From the NCBI GenBank assembly GCA_963811905.1, contig CAWETK010000009.1:62001-126000 (forward strand): 64,000 nt of DNA. Direction: 5' to 3'. This stretch comes from DATFVA01 sp963811905 (lineage in GTDB: Bacteria > Bacteroidota > Ignavibacteria > Ignavibacteriales > Ignavibacteriaceae). The notes below the pieces were generated by a model that was given only the letters and a program-made list of their open reading frames with translations, did not search any database and had not been told where the DNA came from. Shown here piece by piece: positions 49,643-58,961 of this stretch. The position numbers and the translations under genes are program-made. Numbering within the stretch: the first letter of the stretch is position 1; each line of letters starts with the position of its first letter.

Positions 49643-51322
49643 GTGGCCTCAATTGATGAATTGAAGAACAAAGTTCAGCAGGCATATAAAGAGTGGGAAG
49701 AAAAAACATATCAGAAAAGCACATCAAAATATCCTGAAAGAGAAGAAGAGTTTTCTACAGTTTCGTTTACCCCTGTCAAACCCTTATACATTCCGGCTGA
49801 TACAGAGGAAAAATATTTAGAGAAAACAGGTTTTCCGGGACAGTATCCTTATACGCGCGGAATCCAGCCCAGTATGTATAGGGGACGATTGTGGACTATG
49901 CGTCAGTATGCGGGTTTCGGTACGGCAAAGGAGTCTAATCAGCGTTACAGGTATTTACTTGAACAGGGAACAAGCGGACTTTCGGTTGCATTTGATCTGC
50001 CTACACAGATCGGGTACGACAGCGATGATCCTCTGTCGTATGGTGAAGTGGGAAAGGTGGGAGTGGCAATCGATACACTTGCAGATATGGAGGTGCTGTT
50101 CGATAAAATCCCGCTTGATAAGATATCTACCTCAATGACTATAAATGCATCTGCTTCCGTTCTGCTTGCTATGTATATAGTAGTTGCAGAAAAACAGGGT
50201 GTTTCAAAAGATAAAATCAGCGGGACAATACAGAATGATCTTTTGAAGGAATACATTGCAAGAGGAACATATATCTTTCCGCCGAAACCCTCAATGAGAA
50301 TTATTACAAATATTTTCGAATACTGCTCGAAGGAAGTTCCTAAATGGAATACCATCTCAATTTCAGGCTACCATATCCGTGAGGCAGGATCAACAGCAGC
50401 CCAGGAAGTTGGCTTTACACTTGCTAACGGTATTGCATATGTTGATGCGGCTCTTAAAGCAGGACTCGATATCGATAACTTTGCAGGGCAGCTTTCCTTC
50501 TTTTTCAATTCACATAATGATCTGCTTGAGGAAGTTGCCAAGTTCAGAGCAGCTAGAAGACTCTGGGCACGAATAGTAAAAGAGCGCTTCAAGGCGAAAA
50601 AGTCAAAATCTATGATGCTCCGATTTCATACTCAGACGGCAGGTTCAACTTTAACTGCACAGCAGGTTGATAATAACATCGTCCGGGTGACGATCCAGAC
50701 CCTCGCCGCAGTTCTCGGGGGAACCCAGAGCCTTCATACAAATTCTAAAGATGAAGCACTGGCATTACCTACTGAAAGTTCTGTCAGGACTGCTTTACGT
50801 ACACAGCAGATTGTTGCGTATGAAAGCGGGATAACAAATACTGCAGACCCATTGGCCGGATCGTACTATATCGAATCAATGACAGACCAGATTGAAAAAG
50901 AAGCCGAAGATTACATAAATAAAATTGATTCTATGGGAGGAATGATAATGGCTATTGAAGATGGTTTCGTTCAAATGGAAATACAGAAAGCAGCCTATGA
51001 ATTTGAAAAACAGCTTGAGAGCGGAAAAAGAACAGTCGTTGGCGTTAATAAATTCAGAGTTGATGAGGATGAAGAGCCTGAACTGCTTAAAATTAATGTG
51101 AGAGTTCAGGAAAATCAGATTGAATTCCTTAATAAAGTAAGAGAGCAAAGAAATGATGATACGGTGCAGGACTCATTATCAAAATTAAGAAAGGCTGCGG
51201 AAAGCAGCGATAATCTTATGCCGTTCATAATCGAAGCAGTAAGAACATACGCAAGTGTCGGCGAGATCTGCAATACCCTGCGTACTGTGTTCGGCGAGTA
51301 CAGAGAGCACGTTGTTATATAA
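49643..51322 (+). CDS. mcmA1: Methylmalonyl-CoA mutase, large (catalytic) subunit without B12 domain
   Basis: 559 residues from GTG behind GGAGGAATT. Rearranges succinyl-CoA and methylmalonyl-CoA. GIQPSMYRGRLWTMRQYAGFGTAKESN places Tyr89, and LLKEYIARGTYIFPPKPSMRI places Arg207; both are the residues that give methylmalonyl-CoA specificity in the Propionibacterium enzyme (numbers coincide). FHTQTAGSTLTAQQ and GGTQSLHTNSKDEALALPTE follow. The cobalamin-binding domain is absent, so a separate small B12 subunit must exist elsewhere; it is not in this window. Followed by epimerase and decarboxylase genes. Confidence 0.95.
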   Translation: MASIDELKNKVQQAYKEWEEKTYQKSTSKYPEREEEFSTVSFTPVKPLYIPADTEEKYLEKTGFPGQYPYTRGIQPSMYRGRLWTMRQYAGFGTAKESNQRYRYLLEQGTSGLSVAFDLPTQIGYDSDDPLSYGEVGKVGVAIDTLADMEVLFDKIPLDKISTSMTINASASVLLAMYIVVAEKQGVSKDKISGTIQNDLLKEYIARGTYIFPPKPSMRIITNIFEYCSKEVPKWNTISISGYHIREAGSTAAQEVGFTLANGIAYVDAALKAGLDIDNFAGQLSFFFNSHNDLLEEVAKFRAARRLWARIVKERFKAKKSKSMMLRFHTQTAGSTLTAQQVDNNIVRVTIQTLAAVLGGTQSLHTNSKDEALALPTESSVRTALRTQQIVAYESGITNTADPLAGSYYIESMTDQIEKEAEDYINKIDSMGGMIMAIEDGFVQMEIQKAAYEFEKQLESGKRTVVGVNKFRVDEDEEPELLKINVRVQENQIEFLNKVREQRNDDTVQDSLSKLRKAAESSDNLMPFIIEAVRTYASVGEICNTLRTVFGEYREHVVI

Positions 51323-51337
51323 TAAAAGGATATCAAA

Positions 51338-51745
51338 ATGGATTTAACCCATATAGAACATATCGGAATTGCTGTAAAGAACCTTAATGAATCAATTAAA
51401 TATTATGAGAATGTTCTCGGGTTAAAATGTTATGCGGTGGAAGAAGTAAAAGATCAGAAAGTTAAGACCGCATTTTTTCAGATCGGACAAACCAAAATCG
51501 AACTTCTGGAATCTACGGATCCGGAAGGACCAATAGGAAAATTTATAGAAAAAAGAGGGGAAGGAATTCATCATCTGGCATTTGCTGTGAATAATCTTCC
51601 TTCAGCCCTCAATGAACTAAAAGAAAAGGAAATAAAATTAATAGACGTGAGTCCTCGCAGGGGAGCTGAAGGATTGGACATCGTATTTCTCCATCCCAGA
51701 TCCACTTACGGGGTTCTTACCGAATTATGTGAAAAACCTGAATAA
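51338..51745 (+). CDS. mce: Methylmalonyl-CoA epimerase
   Basis: 135 residues of vicinal-oxygen-chelate fold. IEHIGIAVKNLNESIKYYENVLGL provides the first metal His; FFQIGQTKIELLEST and GEGIHHLAFAVNNL, GLDIVFLHPRSTYGVLTEL complete the site (His, Glu ligands). It interconverts (R)- and (S)-methylmalonyl-CoA, linking the mutase (R form) with the decarboxylase (S form) on either side. Gap of 15 bases after the mutase, 49 before the next gene. Confidence 0.95.
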   Translation: MDLTHIEHIGIAVKNLNESIKYYENVLGLKCYAVEEVKDQKVKTAFFQIGQTKIELLESTDPEGPIGKFIEKRGEGIHHLAFAVNNLPSALNELKEKEIKLIDVSPRRGAEGLDIVFLHPRSTYGVLTELCEKPE

Positions 51746-51794
51746 GATCTCAGATTTTTTCAGGATACCATTCAAATAAAATAACGGAAAATTT

Positions 51795-53354
51795 ATGGCA
51801 ACCCGTGATAAAGTTAAGGAGCTGATGGATCTCCGTAACCAGGCGAGACTTGGCGGCGGTGAAAAAAGAATAGAAGCTCAGCATAAAAAGGGGAAATACA
51901 CTGCGCGTGAAAGACTGGATCTCCTTCTGGATGAAGGAAGTTTTGAAGAATTTGATATGTTCGTTTCTCATAGAAGTATAGATTTCGGACTGGATAAGGA
52001 AGCTTACCTCTCAGATGGTGTGGTAACAGGTTATGGTACAATTGACGGCCGCCTTGTTTATGTCTTCTCACAGGACTTTACAGTTTTCGGCGGTTCTCTT
52101 TCAGAGATGTATGCACAGAAAATATGTAAGGTTATGGATAAAGCAATGAAAATGGGGGCCCCTGTTATTGGAATCAACGACAGCGGCGGTGCACGGATCC
52201 AGGAGGGTGTTAAAAGTCTCGGCGGATACGCCGATATATTTGAAAAAAATATCCTGGCTTCAGGCGTGGTTCCCCAGATATCAGCAGTATTCGGACCCTG
52301 TGCAGGAGGGGCGGTATATTCTCCTGCCTTAACAGACTTTATCATTATGACCAAAGCTACAAGCTATATGTTTGTTACAGGTCCCAAAGTAGTCAAGACT
52401 GTTACCGGTGAAGATGTTTCGGATGAAGATCTCGGTGGATCATCTATCCATTCTACGAAATCCGGTGTAACTCATTTCACTGCAGAAACTGAAGAAGAGG
52501 GGATCCAGCTTATAAGGAAACTGATCAGTTTTATGCCTCAGAACAATCTTGAAGAACCGCCCGTTTCCGTCTGTAATGATCCGATAGACAGGCTCGAAGA
52601 TTCTCTTAATGAAATTATTCCGGAGAATCCTAACAAACCTTATAATGTTAAGGATATAATATATTCAATTGTTGATGAAGGTGAATTTCTTGAAACCCAG
52701 CGGGTCTTTGCACCTAACATAGTAACAGGTTTTGCACGTTTTAACGGACAGCCGGTTGGTATTGTAGCTAACCAGCCTGATTATCTGGCAGGTGTGCTCG
52801 ACATAAATGCTTCAAGAAAGGCAGCCCGCTTTGTAAGGTTCTGCGATTCTTTCAACTTTCCAATTGTAACTCTTGTAGATGTGCCAGGCTTCTTACCGGG
52901 TACCGCTCAGGAATACGGCGGCATAATAATTCATGGAGCTAAACTTCTGTTTGCTTATGGAGAAGCAACAGTGCCTAAAGTAACTGTAATTCTCCGAAAA
53001 GCTTACGGCGGAGCTTACGATGTTATGAGCTCCAAACACCTGAGAGGGGACATAAATTATGCATGGCCCGGAGCCGAAATCGCGGTGATGGGACCAAAAG
53101 GCGCTATCGAAGTCCTTCACTATAAACATCTGCAGATGATTGAAGATACAGAGGAGAGGATAAAATTCCTTAAGGAAAAAGAAGAGGAGTACAGGAAAAA
53201 ATTCGCAACTCCTTACGTAGCCGCAAAGTATGGTTATATCGATGATGTAATTGAGCCGAGAAATACACGTTTCAGGGTTATCAGGGCACTTCAGATGCTC
53301 TCGACCAAAAAAGATGTGAATCCTCCGAAGAAACATTCTAATATACCTTTATAG
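51795..53354 (+). CDS. mmdA: Methylmalonyl-CoA decarboxylase carboxyltransferase subunit (MmdA)
   Basis: 519 residues of the acyl-CoA carboxyltransferase family. KGKYTARERLDLLLDEGSFEEFD, FSQDFTVFGGSLSEMYAQKI, NDSGGARIQEGV, and FGPCAGGAVYSPALTDF (oxyanion site) in the N-terminal half; VTLVDVPGFLPGTAQEYGGIIIHGAKLLFAY and RKAYGGAYDVMSSKHL in the C-terminal half. With the OadG-like, biotin and membrane subunits that follow, it takes the carboxyl from methylmalonyl-CoA and passes it to biotin. A propionyl-CoA carboxylase beta role is possible, but the sodium-pump genes make decarboxylation more likely. Confidence 0.92.
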   Translation: MATRDKVKELMDLRNQARLGGGEKRIEAQHKKGKYTARERLDLLLDEGSFEEFDMFVSHRSIDFGLDKEAYLSDGVVTGYGTIDGRLVYVFSQDFTVFGGSLSEMYAQKICKVMDKAMKMGAPVIGINDSGGARIQEGVKSLGGYADIFEKNILASGVVPQISAVFGPCAGGAVYSPALTDFIIMTKATSYMFVTGPKVVKTVTGEDVSDEDLGGSSIHSTKSGVTHFTAETEEEGIQLIRKLISFMPQNNLEEPPVSVCNDPIDRLEDSLNEIIPENPNKPYNVKDIIYSIVDEGEFLETQRVFAPNIVTGFARFNGQPVGIVANQPDYLAGVLDINASRKAARFVRFCDSFNFPIVTLVDVPGFLPGTAQEYGGIIIHGAKLLFAYGEATVPKVTVILRKAYGGAYDVMSSKHLRGDINYAWPGAEIAVMGPKGAIEVLHYKHLQMIEDTEERIKFLKEKEEEYRKKFATPYVAAKYGYIDDVIEPRNTRFRVIRALQMLSTKKDVNPPKKHSNIPL

Positions 53355-53366
53355 CGGAGGTGAAAA

Positions 53367-53816
53367 ATGTATTACCAGGTAAGTTCTGATACTCTAAAAA
53401 GTGCGGCAGATTCATTAAAATCTATAAACACCGACCAATTATTTAATAAAATTGAGTTCACACCTTCCAATATTTTAAACTCGCAGGGAATATTCATATC
53501 AGTTGTGGGTTACCTTGTTGTATTTCTTGCCCTGCTGCTCCTTTATCTGATGTTCATTAATCTTTCCCGTTTTCTTCAATTCCGTGTAAGGAGTAAACTG
53601 CTGAAAAAAGGGGAATATGATACAGGCAGCAATAAGGATATCTCTGTTTCGGGTGAAATAAATGCTGCGATCTCCGCAGCTCTATATCTTTATTTTGAAG
53701 AGGTACACGATATTGAAAGTACGGTATTAACAATTAAAAAAGTCCAAAGGAGTTATTCCCCATGGAGTTCGAAAATATACGGACTGAGGGAATACCCTGT
53801 GAAAAGGCGGAAGTGA
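53367..53816 (+). CDS. Decarboxylase small membrane subunit, OadG family (MmdD-like)
   Basis: 149 residues. One membrane helix (about 50-70, ISVVGYLVVFLALLLLYLMFI) followed by a polar tail with SVSGEINAAISAALYLYFEEVHD and SPWSSKIYGLREYPVKRRK, the W-x(2)-x-R end known from OadG-type subunits. It holds the carboxyltransferase and biotin subunits together at the membrane. GCGGAGG before ATG. One base lies between its stop and the biotin subunit start. Confidence 0.88.
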   Translation: MYYQVSSDTLKSAADSLKSINTDQLFNKIEFTPSNILNSQGIFISVVGYLVVFLALLLLYLMFINLSRFLQFRVRSKLLKKGEYDTGSNKDISVSGEINAAISAALYLYFEEVHDIESTVLTIKKVQRSYSPWSSKIYGLREYPVKRRK

Positions 53817-53817
53817 A

Positions 53818-54255
53818 ATGAAAAAATTCAAATTTACAATACAGGGAAATAGTTACGATGTGGAGATTCTGAAATTTGAAGATAATACGGCTGAGATTGA
53901 TGTTAACGGGACCGTGTATAAAGTCGAAGTAGAACACGAAGTTAAAAAGGTTAAGACACCTAAACTTATCAGAACCAAAGTGGAGCCTTCTGCAGGCGGT
54001 GATATTGCTAAAACCAGCAAACCATCTGAGCGGAAAGGCGCCGGTGCTATAAAGGCTCCGCTTCCGGGGACAATCATCGAGGTAAAGGTAAAACCGGGCG
54101 ATAAGGTGAAGATGGGTGATAAGCTCCTCATAATGGAAGCTATGAAAATGGAAAATAATATCAATTCCGACCGTGAAGGAACCATAATCGATGTAAAAAT
54201 AAAAGCCGGAGACGCAGTACTTGAGGGCGATCTTCTTGTCGAGATCGGGGAATAA
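53818..54255 (+). CDS. mmdC: Biotin carrier subunit of methylmalonyl-CoA decarboxylase (MmdC-like)
   Basis: 145 residues. A short N-terminal domain, a linker rich in Lys, Ala and Pro (about 45-78), and a biotinyl domain GAIKAPLPGTIIEVKVKPGDKV with the biotinylated Lys110 in MEAMKMEN. Carries carboxyl groups from MmdA to the membrane subunit. It is two bases before the next gene. Confidence 0.93.
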   Translation: MKKFKFTIQGNSYDVEILKFEDNTAEIDVNGTVYKVEVEHEVKKVKTPKLIRTKVEPSAGGDIAKTSKPSERKGAGAIKAPLPGTIIEVKVKPGDKVKMGDKLLIMEAMKMENNINSDREGTIIDVKIKAGDAVLEGDLLVEIGE

Positions 54256-54257
54256 TA

Positions 54258-55406
54258 ATGGAAGGTCTGAAACATTTTCTCAGTTTTACAGGTTTCGCAA
54301 ACCTGACAATTGGTCATGTCATTATGATTATTGTCGGCTTGCTGTTCATTTATCTTGCAATTAAAAAAGAATACGAACCTCTGCTTCTTATTCCGATAGG
54401 ATTCGGTATTCTGATGGGGAATATTCCATTCCTTGAAAATGTAGGATTACAAATAGGAATTTATGAAAACGGCAGTGTTCTCAATTATCTTTATTATGGT
54501 GTACTAAAGGGTATATATCCGCCGTTGATCTTTTTAGGTATAGGAGCAATGACGGATTTCTCTGCTCTGCTCTCAAACCCTAAACTGCTTCTTCTGGGTG
54601 CCGCTGCACAGCTTGGTATTTTCATAACGTTTCTCGGGGCAATATCGCTCGGCTTTTCGGAACAGCAGGCAGCCGCTATCGGTATTATAGGCGGCGCTGA
54701 TGGTCCTACTGCAATATTTTTATCCTCCAAGCTGGCGCCTGAGCTGATTGGTCCGATTGCGATCGCCGCATATTCCTACATGGCACTTGTTCCTGTGATA
54801 CAGCCTCCAATAATGAAGCTGCTTACCTCGAAAAAAGAAAGATTAATAAGAATGAAACCGTCACGCACGGTTGCCAGAACTGAAAAGATCCTCTTCCCTA
54901 TCGTTGGTATGCTGCTTACAACTTTTATTTCGCCCGGAGCGCTCCCATTGTTAGGAATGCTGTTCTTTGGCAATATGCTGAAGGAATGCGGGGTTACAAA
55001 GCGGCTGGGGGATACAGCAAAAAATGCTTTAATAGATATAGTTACTATTCTTCTGGGGGTGACAGTAGGTGCTTCTACACAGGCTACTATCTTCCTTACA
55101 TCTCATTCAATCCTGATATTTGTACTTGGGGCAATTTCGTTTGCCGTTGCTACTGCGGGAGGAGTGATATTTGCAAAAGTGATGAATCTATTTCTTAAAG
55201 AAGGAAATAAGATCAATCCCCTCATAGGGTCTGCCGGTGTTTCTGCTGTACCTGATAGTGCCCGCGTTTCGCAAATGCTGGGATTAAAAGAAGATCCTAC
55301 CAACCATCTGCTTATGCATGCAATGGCTCCTAATGTTGCCGGGGTTATAGGCAGTGCCGTAGCTGCTGGTATTTTAATGGGTTTTCTGCTTAAACTTGCT
55401 GTTTAA
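54258..55406 (+). CDS. mmdB: Sodium-translocating decarboxylase beta subunit (MmdB/OadB)
   Basis: 382 residues with about ten membrane helices. LLIPIGFGILMGNIPF, YPPLIFLGIGAMTDFSALLSNPKLLLLGAAAQLGIF, GIIGGADGPTAIFLSSKLAPELIGPIAIAAYSYMALVP (conserved Asp and Asn/Gly-rich Na+ site) and NPLIGSAGVSAVPDSARVSQ are diagnostic. It decarboxylates carboxybiotin and exports Na+. Last gene of the six-gene operon, with its own terminator. Confidence 0.95.
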   Translation: MEGLKHFLSFTGFANLTIGHVIMIIVGLLFIYLAIKKEYEPLLLIPIGFGILMGNIPFLENVGLQIGIYENGSVLNYLYYGVLKGIYPPLIFLGIGAMTDFSALLSNPKLLLLGAAAQLGIFITFLGAISLGFSEQQAAAIGIIGGADGPTAIFLSSKLAPELIGPIAIAAYSYMALVPVIQPPIMKLLTSKKERLIRMKPSRTVARTEKILFPIVGMLLTTFISPGALPLLGMLFFGNMLKECGVTKRLGDTAKNALIDIVTILLGVTVGASTQATIFLTSHSILIFVLGAISFAVATAGGVIFAKVMNLFLKEGNKINPLIGSAGVSAVPDSARVSQMLGLKEDPTNHLLMHAMAPNVAGVIGSAVAAGILMGFLLKLAV

Positions 55407-55411
55407 TAAGG

Positions 55412-55440
55412 AAGGCGGTTTATCACCGCCTTTTTTCTTT
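55412..55440 (+). terminator. Rho-independent terminator of the methylmalonyl operon
   Basis: Stem AAGGCGGT / ACCGCCTT with five-base loop TTATC-like, followed by TTTTTTC. It starts six bases after the mmdB stop. Confidence 0.95.
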
Positions 55441-55650
55441 ATGCTCCCTTAGCTCATATAATATTGAATGTATTGTATATTTATGATGTAAAGTTTACTT
55501 GATATATTGATCGGTTCTTGAAAAATTAAGAAAACTATATCAATATCAGTCTGTTAAATCACCTTAAGTTCTTTTGGACTTTGAAAAGTGCGGGAATTTA
55601 TACAAATTTATGAGGGGATTTCTCTTGATTAACATCCCTTGGTAAAAAAA

Positions 55651-56382
55651 ATGCAGAGAGAGATTCATAAATGGAACAGTGTCAATCTTCATAAGGAAAT
55701 GGAGATTGCAGTCTACGGCCATTACGGCTATGCAATTCTGATGTTTCCTACCGCCGGTGCCGACTACCTGGAATATGAAAGATTTTACCTCATAGATAGT
55801 ATCGCTGATTTTATAAATAGCGGTGCTGTAAAGGTATTTTCCATAAACAGCATCAACAATGAAAGCTGGATGAATAAGAGTTTATCCCCGGCTGAGAAAG
55901 TTCTGAAGCAGGAAGAGTATAATAAATATATAACAGGAGAAGTCCTGCCTTTTATAACTAAGCATTGCAGGGGAGAAATTCCAATTGTGACAGCAGGAGC
56001 TTCGCTCGGAGCCTTTCATGCAGCCAATACTTTTTTCAGGAGACCCAATCTCTTTGCCGGACTGATTGCAATGAGCGGCGTTTATGATCTTAAGCATTAT
56101 ACTGATGGTTATTTTGATGATACATGCTACTTTAACTCCCCGGTTGATTATCTGCCGGGTATGGAGGATCAGAATATTCTGTCTGCCATGAGAAATAAAA
56201 ATATTATTATTGCAAGTGGTCAGGGAGCTTATGAAGACCCTGAGGCCTCAAGACAGCTTTCGGATATCCTGCATTCTAAAAATATTCCTCACTGGTTTGA
56301 CTTGTGGGGGGAAGATATGACACACGACTGGCCTACCTGGCGAAAAATGCTTCCCTATTTCCTTGATAATCTAAATGTCTGA
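55651..56382 (+). CDS. Alpha/beta-hydrolase, esterase family
   Basis: 243 residues. GASLGAFHA holds the nucleophile Ser118 (G-x-S-x-G), ISVYDLK-type strand after it, and MTHDWPTW near the end supplies a candidate catalytic His; HG-like oxyanion part is near GHYGYAILMFPTAG. It matches the putative esterase group (PF00756-like) without signal peptide. Substrate unknown. The ATG at 55651 is used; a TTG at 55639 is upstream without ribosome site. Six bases before the PAP2 gene. The 240-base spacer before it is AT-rich and without clear signals. Confidence 0.8.
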   Translation: MQREIHKWNSVNLHKEMEIAVYGHYGYAILMFPTAGADYLEYERFYLIDSIADFINSGAVKVFSINSINNESWMNKSLSPAEKVLKQEEYNKYITGEVLPFITKHCRGEIPIVTAGASLGAFHAANTFFRRPNLFAGLIAMSGVYDLKHYTDGYFDDTCYFNSPVDYLPGMEDQNILSAMRNKNIIIASGQGAYEDPEASRQLSDILHSKNIPHWFDLWGEDMTHDWPTWRKMLPYFLDNLNV

Positions 56383-56388
56383 TACAAT

Positions 56389-57027
56389 ATGAGTACCAGA
56401 CGTTCCTGGCTTGAAGCATATAAACTAAAAAATGTCCAATACAAACTTTTAATCTCAATAGTATTCCTTGCAGCAGCGCTTTATTTTTATTCCGCCTTCC
56501 TCGGCTATGTTGAAAGAAGAAATGGTTTTTCATTTAATGATCCTGTACTCAGCCTGTTTAATCCGATAGATCTGACCTGGCTGATCTTCTCAGCCATTTA
56601 TTTATCACTCATTAGCGGAATAGTAATACTTGTAAGAAATCCTTTAAGGCTTACACTTGCTATACAAGTATATACCGTAATGATCCTGGTTAGAATGGCG
56701 GCAATGTATACCCTTCCATTTAATCCTCCGCCTGAGATGATTCCTTTAAATGATCCCTTTGTACAGTTTTTTGGTACAGGGAAATTGCTGACAAAAGATT
56801 TATTCTTTTCAGGCCATACTGCCACTCTGTTTCTTCTGTTCCTTATTATTGATAAAAAACCATTTAAACAATTGTATCTTTTACTTACAATACTCGTTGC
56901 TGTTGGTGTTTTACTGCAGCATGTTCATTATTTTATCGATGTCTTTGCAGCTCCATTCTTTACTTATGGATGCTATATTATTGTAAAAAGGACCAGGGAG
57001 AGATTGGTTTCTTCATATATCGGATAG
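56389..57027 (+). CDS. PAP2-like (sphingomyelin synthase-type) membrane phosphatase
   Basis: 212 residues with about six helices. KDLFFSGHTATLFLLF and LLQHVHYFIDVFAAPF are the SGH and H-x(3)-D motifs of PAP2_C, as in sphingomyelin/ceramide synthase-like proteins. They place the two catalytic His and the Asp on the outer face. The probable reaction is dephosphorylation or head-group transfer on lipids. It is six bases after the esterase gene and probably cotranscribed with it. Confidence 0.85.
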   Translation: MSTRRSWLEAYKLKNVQYKLLISIVFLAAALYFYSAFLGYVERRNGFSFNDPVLSLFNPIDLTWLIFSAIYLSLISGIVILVRNPLRLTLAIQVYTVMILVRMAAMYTLPFNPPPEMIPLNDPFVQFFGTGKLLTKDLFFSGHTATLFLLFLIIDKKPFKQLYLLLTILVAVGVLLQHVHYFIDVFAAPFFTYGCYIIVKRTRERLVSSYIG

Positions 57028-57067
57028 GCCCCTTTTGTTTTGCTGATATGCTGATTATATTCTTACG

Positions 57068-57280
57068 ATGAAAGTTGAACCTTCTAACAGCACAATAACA
57101 AGAATATTTTTTTTCTGGTGCGGCATTTTTTTTACTTTTGTAGGGATTATTGGATTAATTTTTCCGGTTATACCGGGATTTATCTTTTTCATTCCCGCGG
57201 CATTCTGTTTTGCGAAGTCCTCAGCTTCTTTTAACAGAAAGCTGAAACAAAGTAAAAGATTTGGAAAATATTTCGAGTAA
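57068..57280 (+). CDS. Short DUF454-like (YbaN) membrane protein
   Basis: 70 residues with two helices: FFFWCGIFFTFVGIIGLIFPVIPGFIFFIPAAFCFAKSS contains the family motif iG..LP.lPg..f.l.aA..FarsS. Short compared with YbaN (about 125) but matches its N-terminal core. Function unknown. Small gap (40 bases) after the PAP2 gene. Confidence 0.7.
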   Translation: MKVEPSNSTITRIFFFWCGIFFTFVGIIGLIFPVIPGFIFFIPAAFCFAKSSASFNRKLKQSKRFGKYFE

Positions 57281-57307
57281 ATTTATTATAAAAGTATTGA
57301 GGAGCCT

Positions 57308-57658
57308 ATGAATGAAGAGAAGAATCAGACCTTAGAAGTTTCCGAAACCATTTCCAGGGATTTTGATAAAGCCGGACTCTCAGCGGTTATTACTTCTGAA
57401 GAATTTGATAACCTGGCAGAGTTGAAAAAATTCCTAGCAAATAAAATTACCGAATTGATGGATACCAATTATGAAAAGCTGATAAATATCCTCTACCGTA
57501 TTGATATAAATGAAGATAAACTCAAAAAACTTTTCGACTCAAAGAACAGGGAGTTTATCCCGGAACAACTTGCGGAATTAATTATCGAGAGACAGATCCA
57601 GAAAGTCAGGATAAGGAACATGTACAGGAACAATAATAAAAACCTTCCGGAAGATTAG
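57308..57658 (+). CDS. Small helical protein, function unknown
   Basis: 116 residues, soluble, mostly helical. SAVITSEEFDNLAELKKFLANKITELMDTNYEKLINILYRIDINEDKLKKLF, then PEQLAELIIERQIQKVRIRNMYR (shown in parts). GAGGAGCC before ATG. The middle (K..e.l..LI..NyekLi.iLYRIDi.E.k) recalls proteins found in Bacteroidota genomes next to transporters, but I have no name. Lies 26 bases before the AI-2E gene, likely same transcript. Confidence 0.7.
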   Translation: MNEEKNQTLEVSETISRDFDKAGLSAVITSEEFDNLAELKKFLANKITELMDTNYEKLINILYRIDINEDKLKKLFDSKNREFIPEQLAELIIERQIQKVRIRNMYRNNNKNLPED

Positions 57659-57684
57659 CAGCTGATCAAACCTTTAAATTCTGC

Positions 57685-58836
57685 GTGAGTGAGCTTACAG
57701 GAAAAGTCCTTCAAAATCTTAAATTCAATACATTATACCATCTCTACCATTTATTGATTAAAATCAGGTTGTTCTTGAATAAGGATACATATTCACAAAA
57801 AGTGCTTTATACCCTTGGGGTAGTTGTGCTTGTCGCAGCCATTCTCATTTTATTTGTTGAAGCCATCCAGGTTTTCCTGCTCGTATTTGCGGGAATCCTG
57901 TTTGCGGTATTTCTCAGGGGAATTGCGGCTTTCATATCAAATACATCAACGCTGACAAATAAACTCTCCGTCACACTTGTTCTTTTTGTAATTATTATCC
58001 TCATTACCGGCGGGATATGGATGCTTGGTCCGGGTATTGCAGATGGTTTCAACAGGATGAAAGAACAGATACCTGCGGCGTGGAATCAACTCCAGGGAGA
58101 ACTTACTAAATCGGACTGGGGAAAAACAATTGTAGATGGAATAAAAAACGCCGGAGAAAATATATCTTCAAATAATGACCTGATCAGCAGAATAGGCGGA
58201 TTATTTACCTCTACATTTGCTGTTATGATAAATTTTTTCATCATACTTGTAATCGGCCTCTATTCGGCCTTTAACCCCGCTATGTACATCAATGGTTTTA
58301 TTAAACTATTTCCTATACCTAAAAGACAGAGGGTAAGTGAGGTACTTGAAGCAATGGGACGTGCTCTCAGGTGGTGGTTTGTCGGCAGGTTTGCGTCGAT
58401 GATGATCATCGGTATACTGACTTCTATCGGTCTATGGATACTGAATATTCCAATGCCGGTAACCCTTGGAATTTTTGCCGCTGTCCTTACTTTTGTTCCT
58501 AATATCGGTCCTTTTGTTTCTGCTGTCCCTGCAATCTTATTTGGTCTGGTTATTAGTCCTTCAAGGGGGCTGTATGTGGCTATTTTATATGTTGGCATTC
58601 AAACCCTCGAAAGCTATCTCATAACCCCCCAGATACAGAAGAAAGCTGTATCAATCCCTCCTGCACTATTAATATCAGCGCAGATCTTAGTAGGCATATT
58701 GCTGGGTATTTTAGGTCTCGTGCTGGCTACCCCACTGATGGTCTGTATAATTGTCGCAGTGCAGATGATTTATATTGAAGATACCCTGGGAGATAATGTA
58801 AAGGTTCTCGGGGACGGACACTCCTCAAAAGGCTAA
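57685..58836 (+). CDS. AI-2E family (PerM-like) transporter
   Basis: 383 residues with GTG start. Eight helices. IQVFLLVFAGILFAVFLRGIAAFISNTS, a soluble PAAWNQLQGELTKSDW region (about 130-170), LFPIPKRQRVSEVLEAMGRALRWWFVGRFASMMIIGILTSIGLWIL and GPFVSAVPAILFGLVISPSRGLYVAILYVGIQTLESYLITP are AI-2E/PerM hallmarks (QT.E.y.i.P). Substrate not certain: family members export AI-2, or exchange Na+/H+. Confidence 0.9.
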   Translation: MSELTGKVLQNLKFNTLYHLYHLLIKIRLFLNKDTYSQKVLYTLGVVVLVAAILILFVEAIQVFLLVFAGILFAVFLRGIAAFISNTSTLTNKLSVTLVLFVIIILITGGIWMLGPGIADGFNRMKEQIPAAWNQLQGELTKSDWGKTIVDGIKNAGENISSNNDLISRIGGLFTSTFAVMINFFIILVIGLYSAFNPAMYINGFIKLFPIPKRQRVSEVLEAMGRALRWWFVGRFASMMIIGILTSIGLWILNIPMPVTLGIFAAVLTFVPNIGPFVSAVPAILFGLVISPSRGLYVAILYVGIQTLESYLITPQIQKKAVSIPPALLISAQILVGILLGILGLVLATPLMVCIIVAVQMIYIEDTLGDNVKVLGDGHSSKG

Positions 58837-58961
58837 TTTCAATTGATAGTTTAGCTCCGAATAATTAAGTTCATGCATAATTTATATCATTTTTGATATT
58901 TTCCGTATAGTTGCACTTGTTTTGAGGGAAACATTATATAATAACTCCGGGAGATCGGGTG

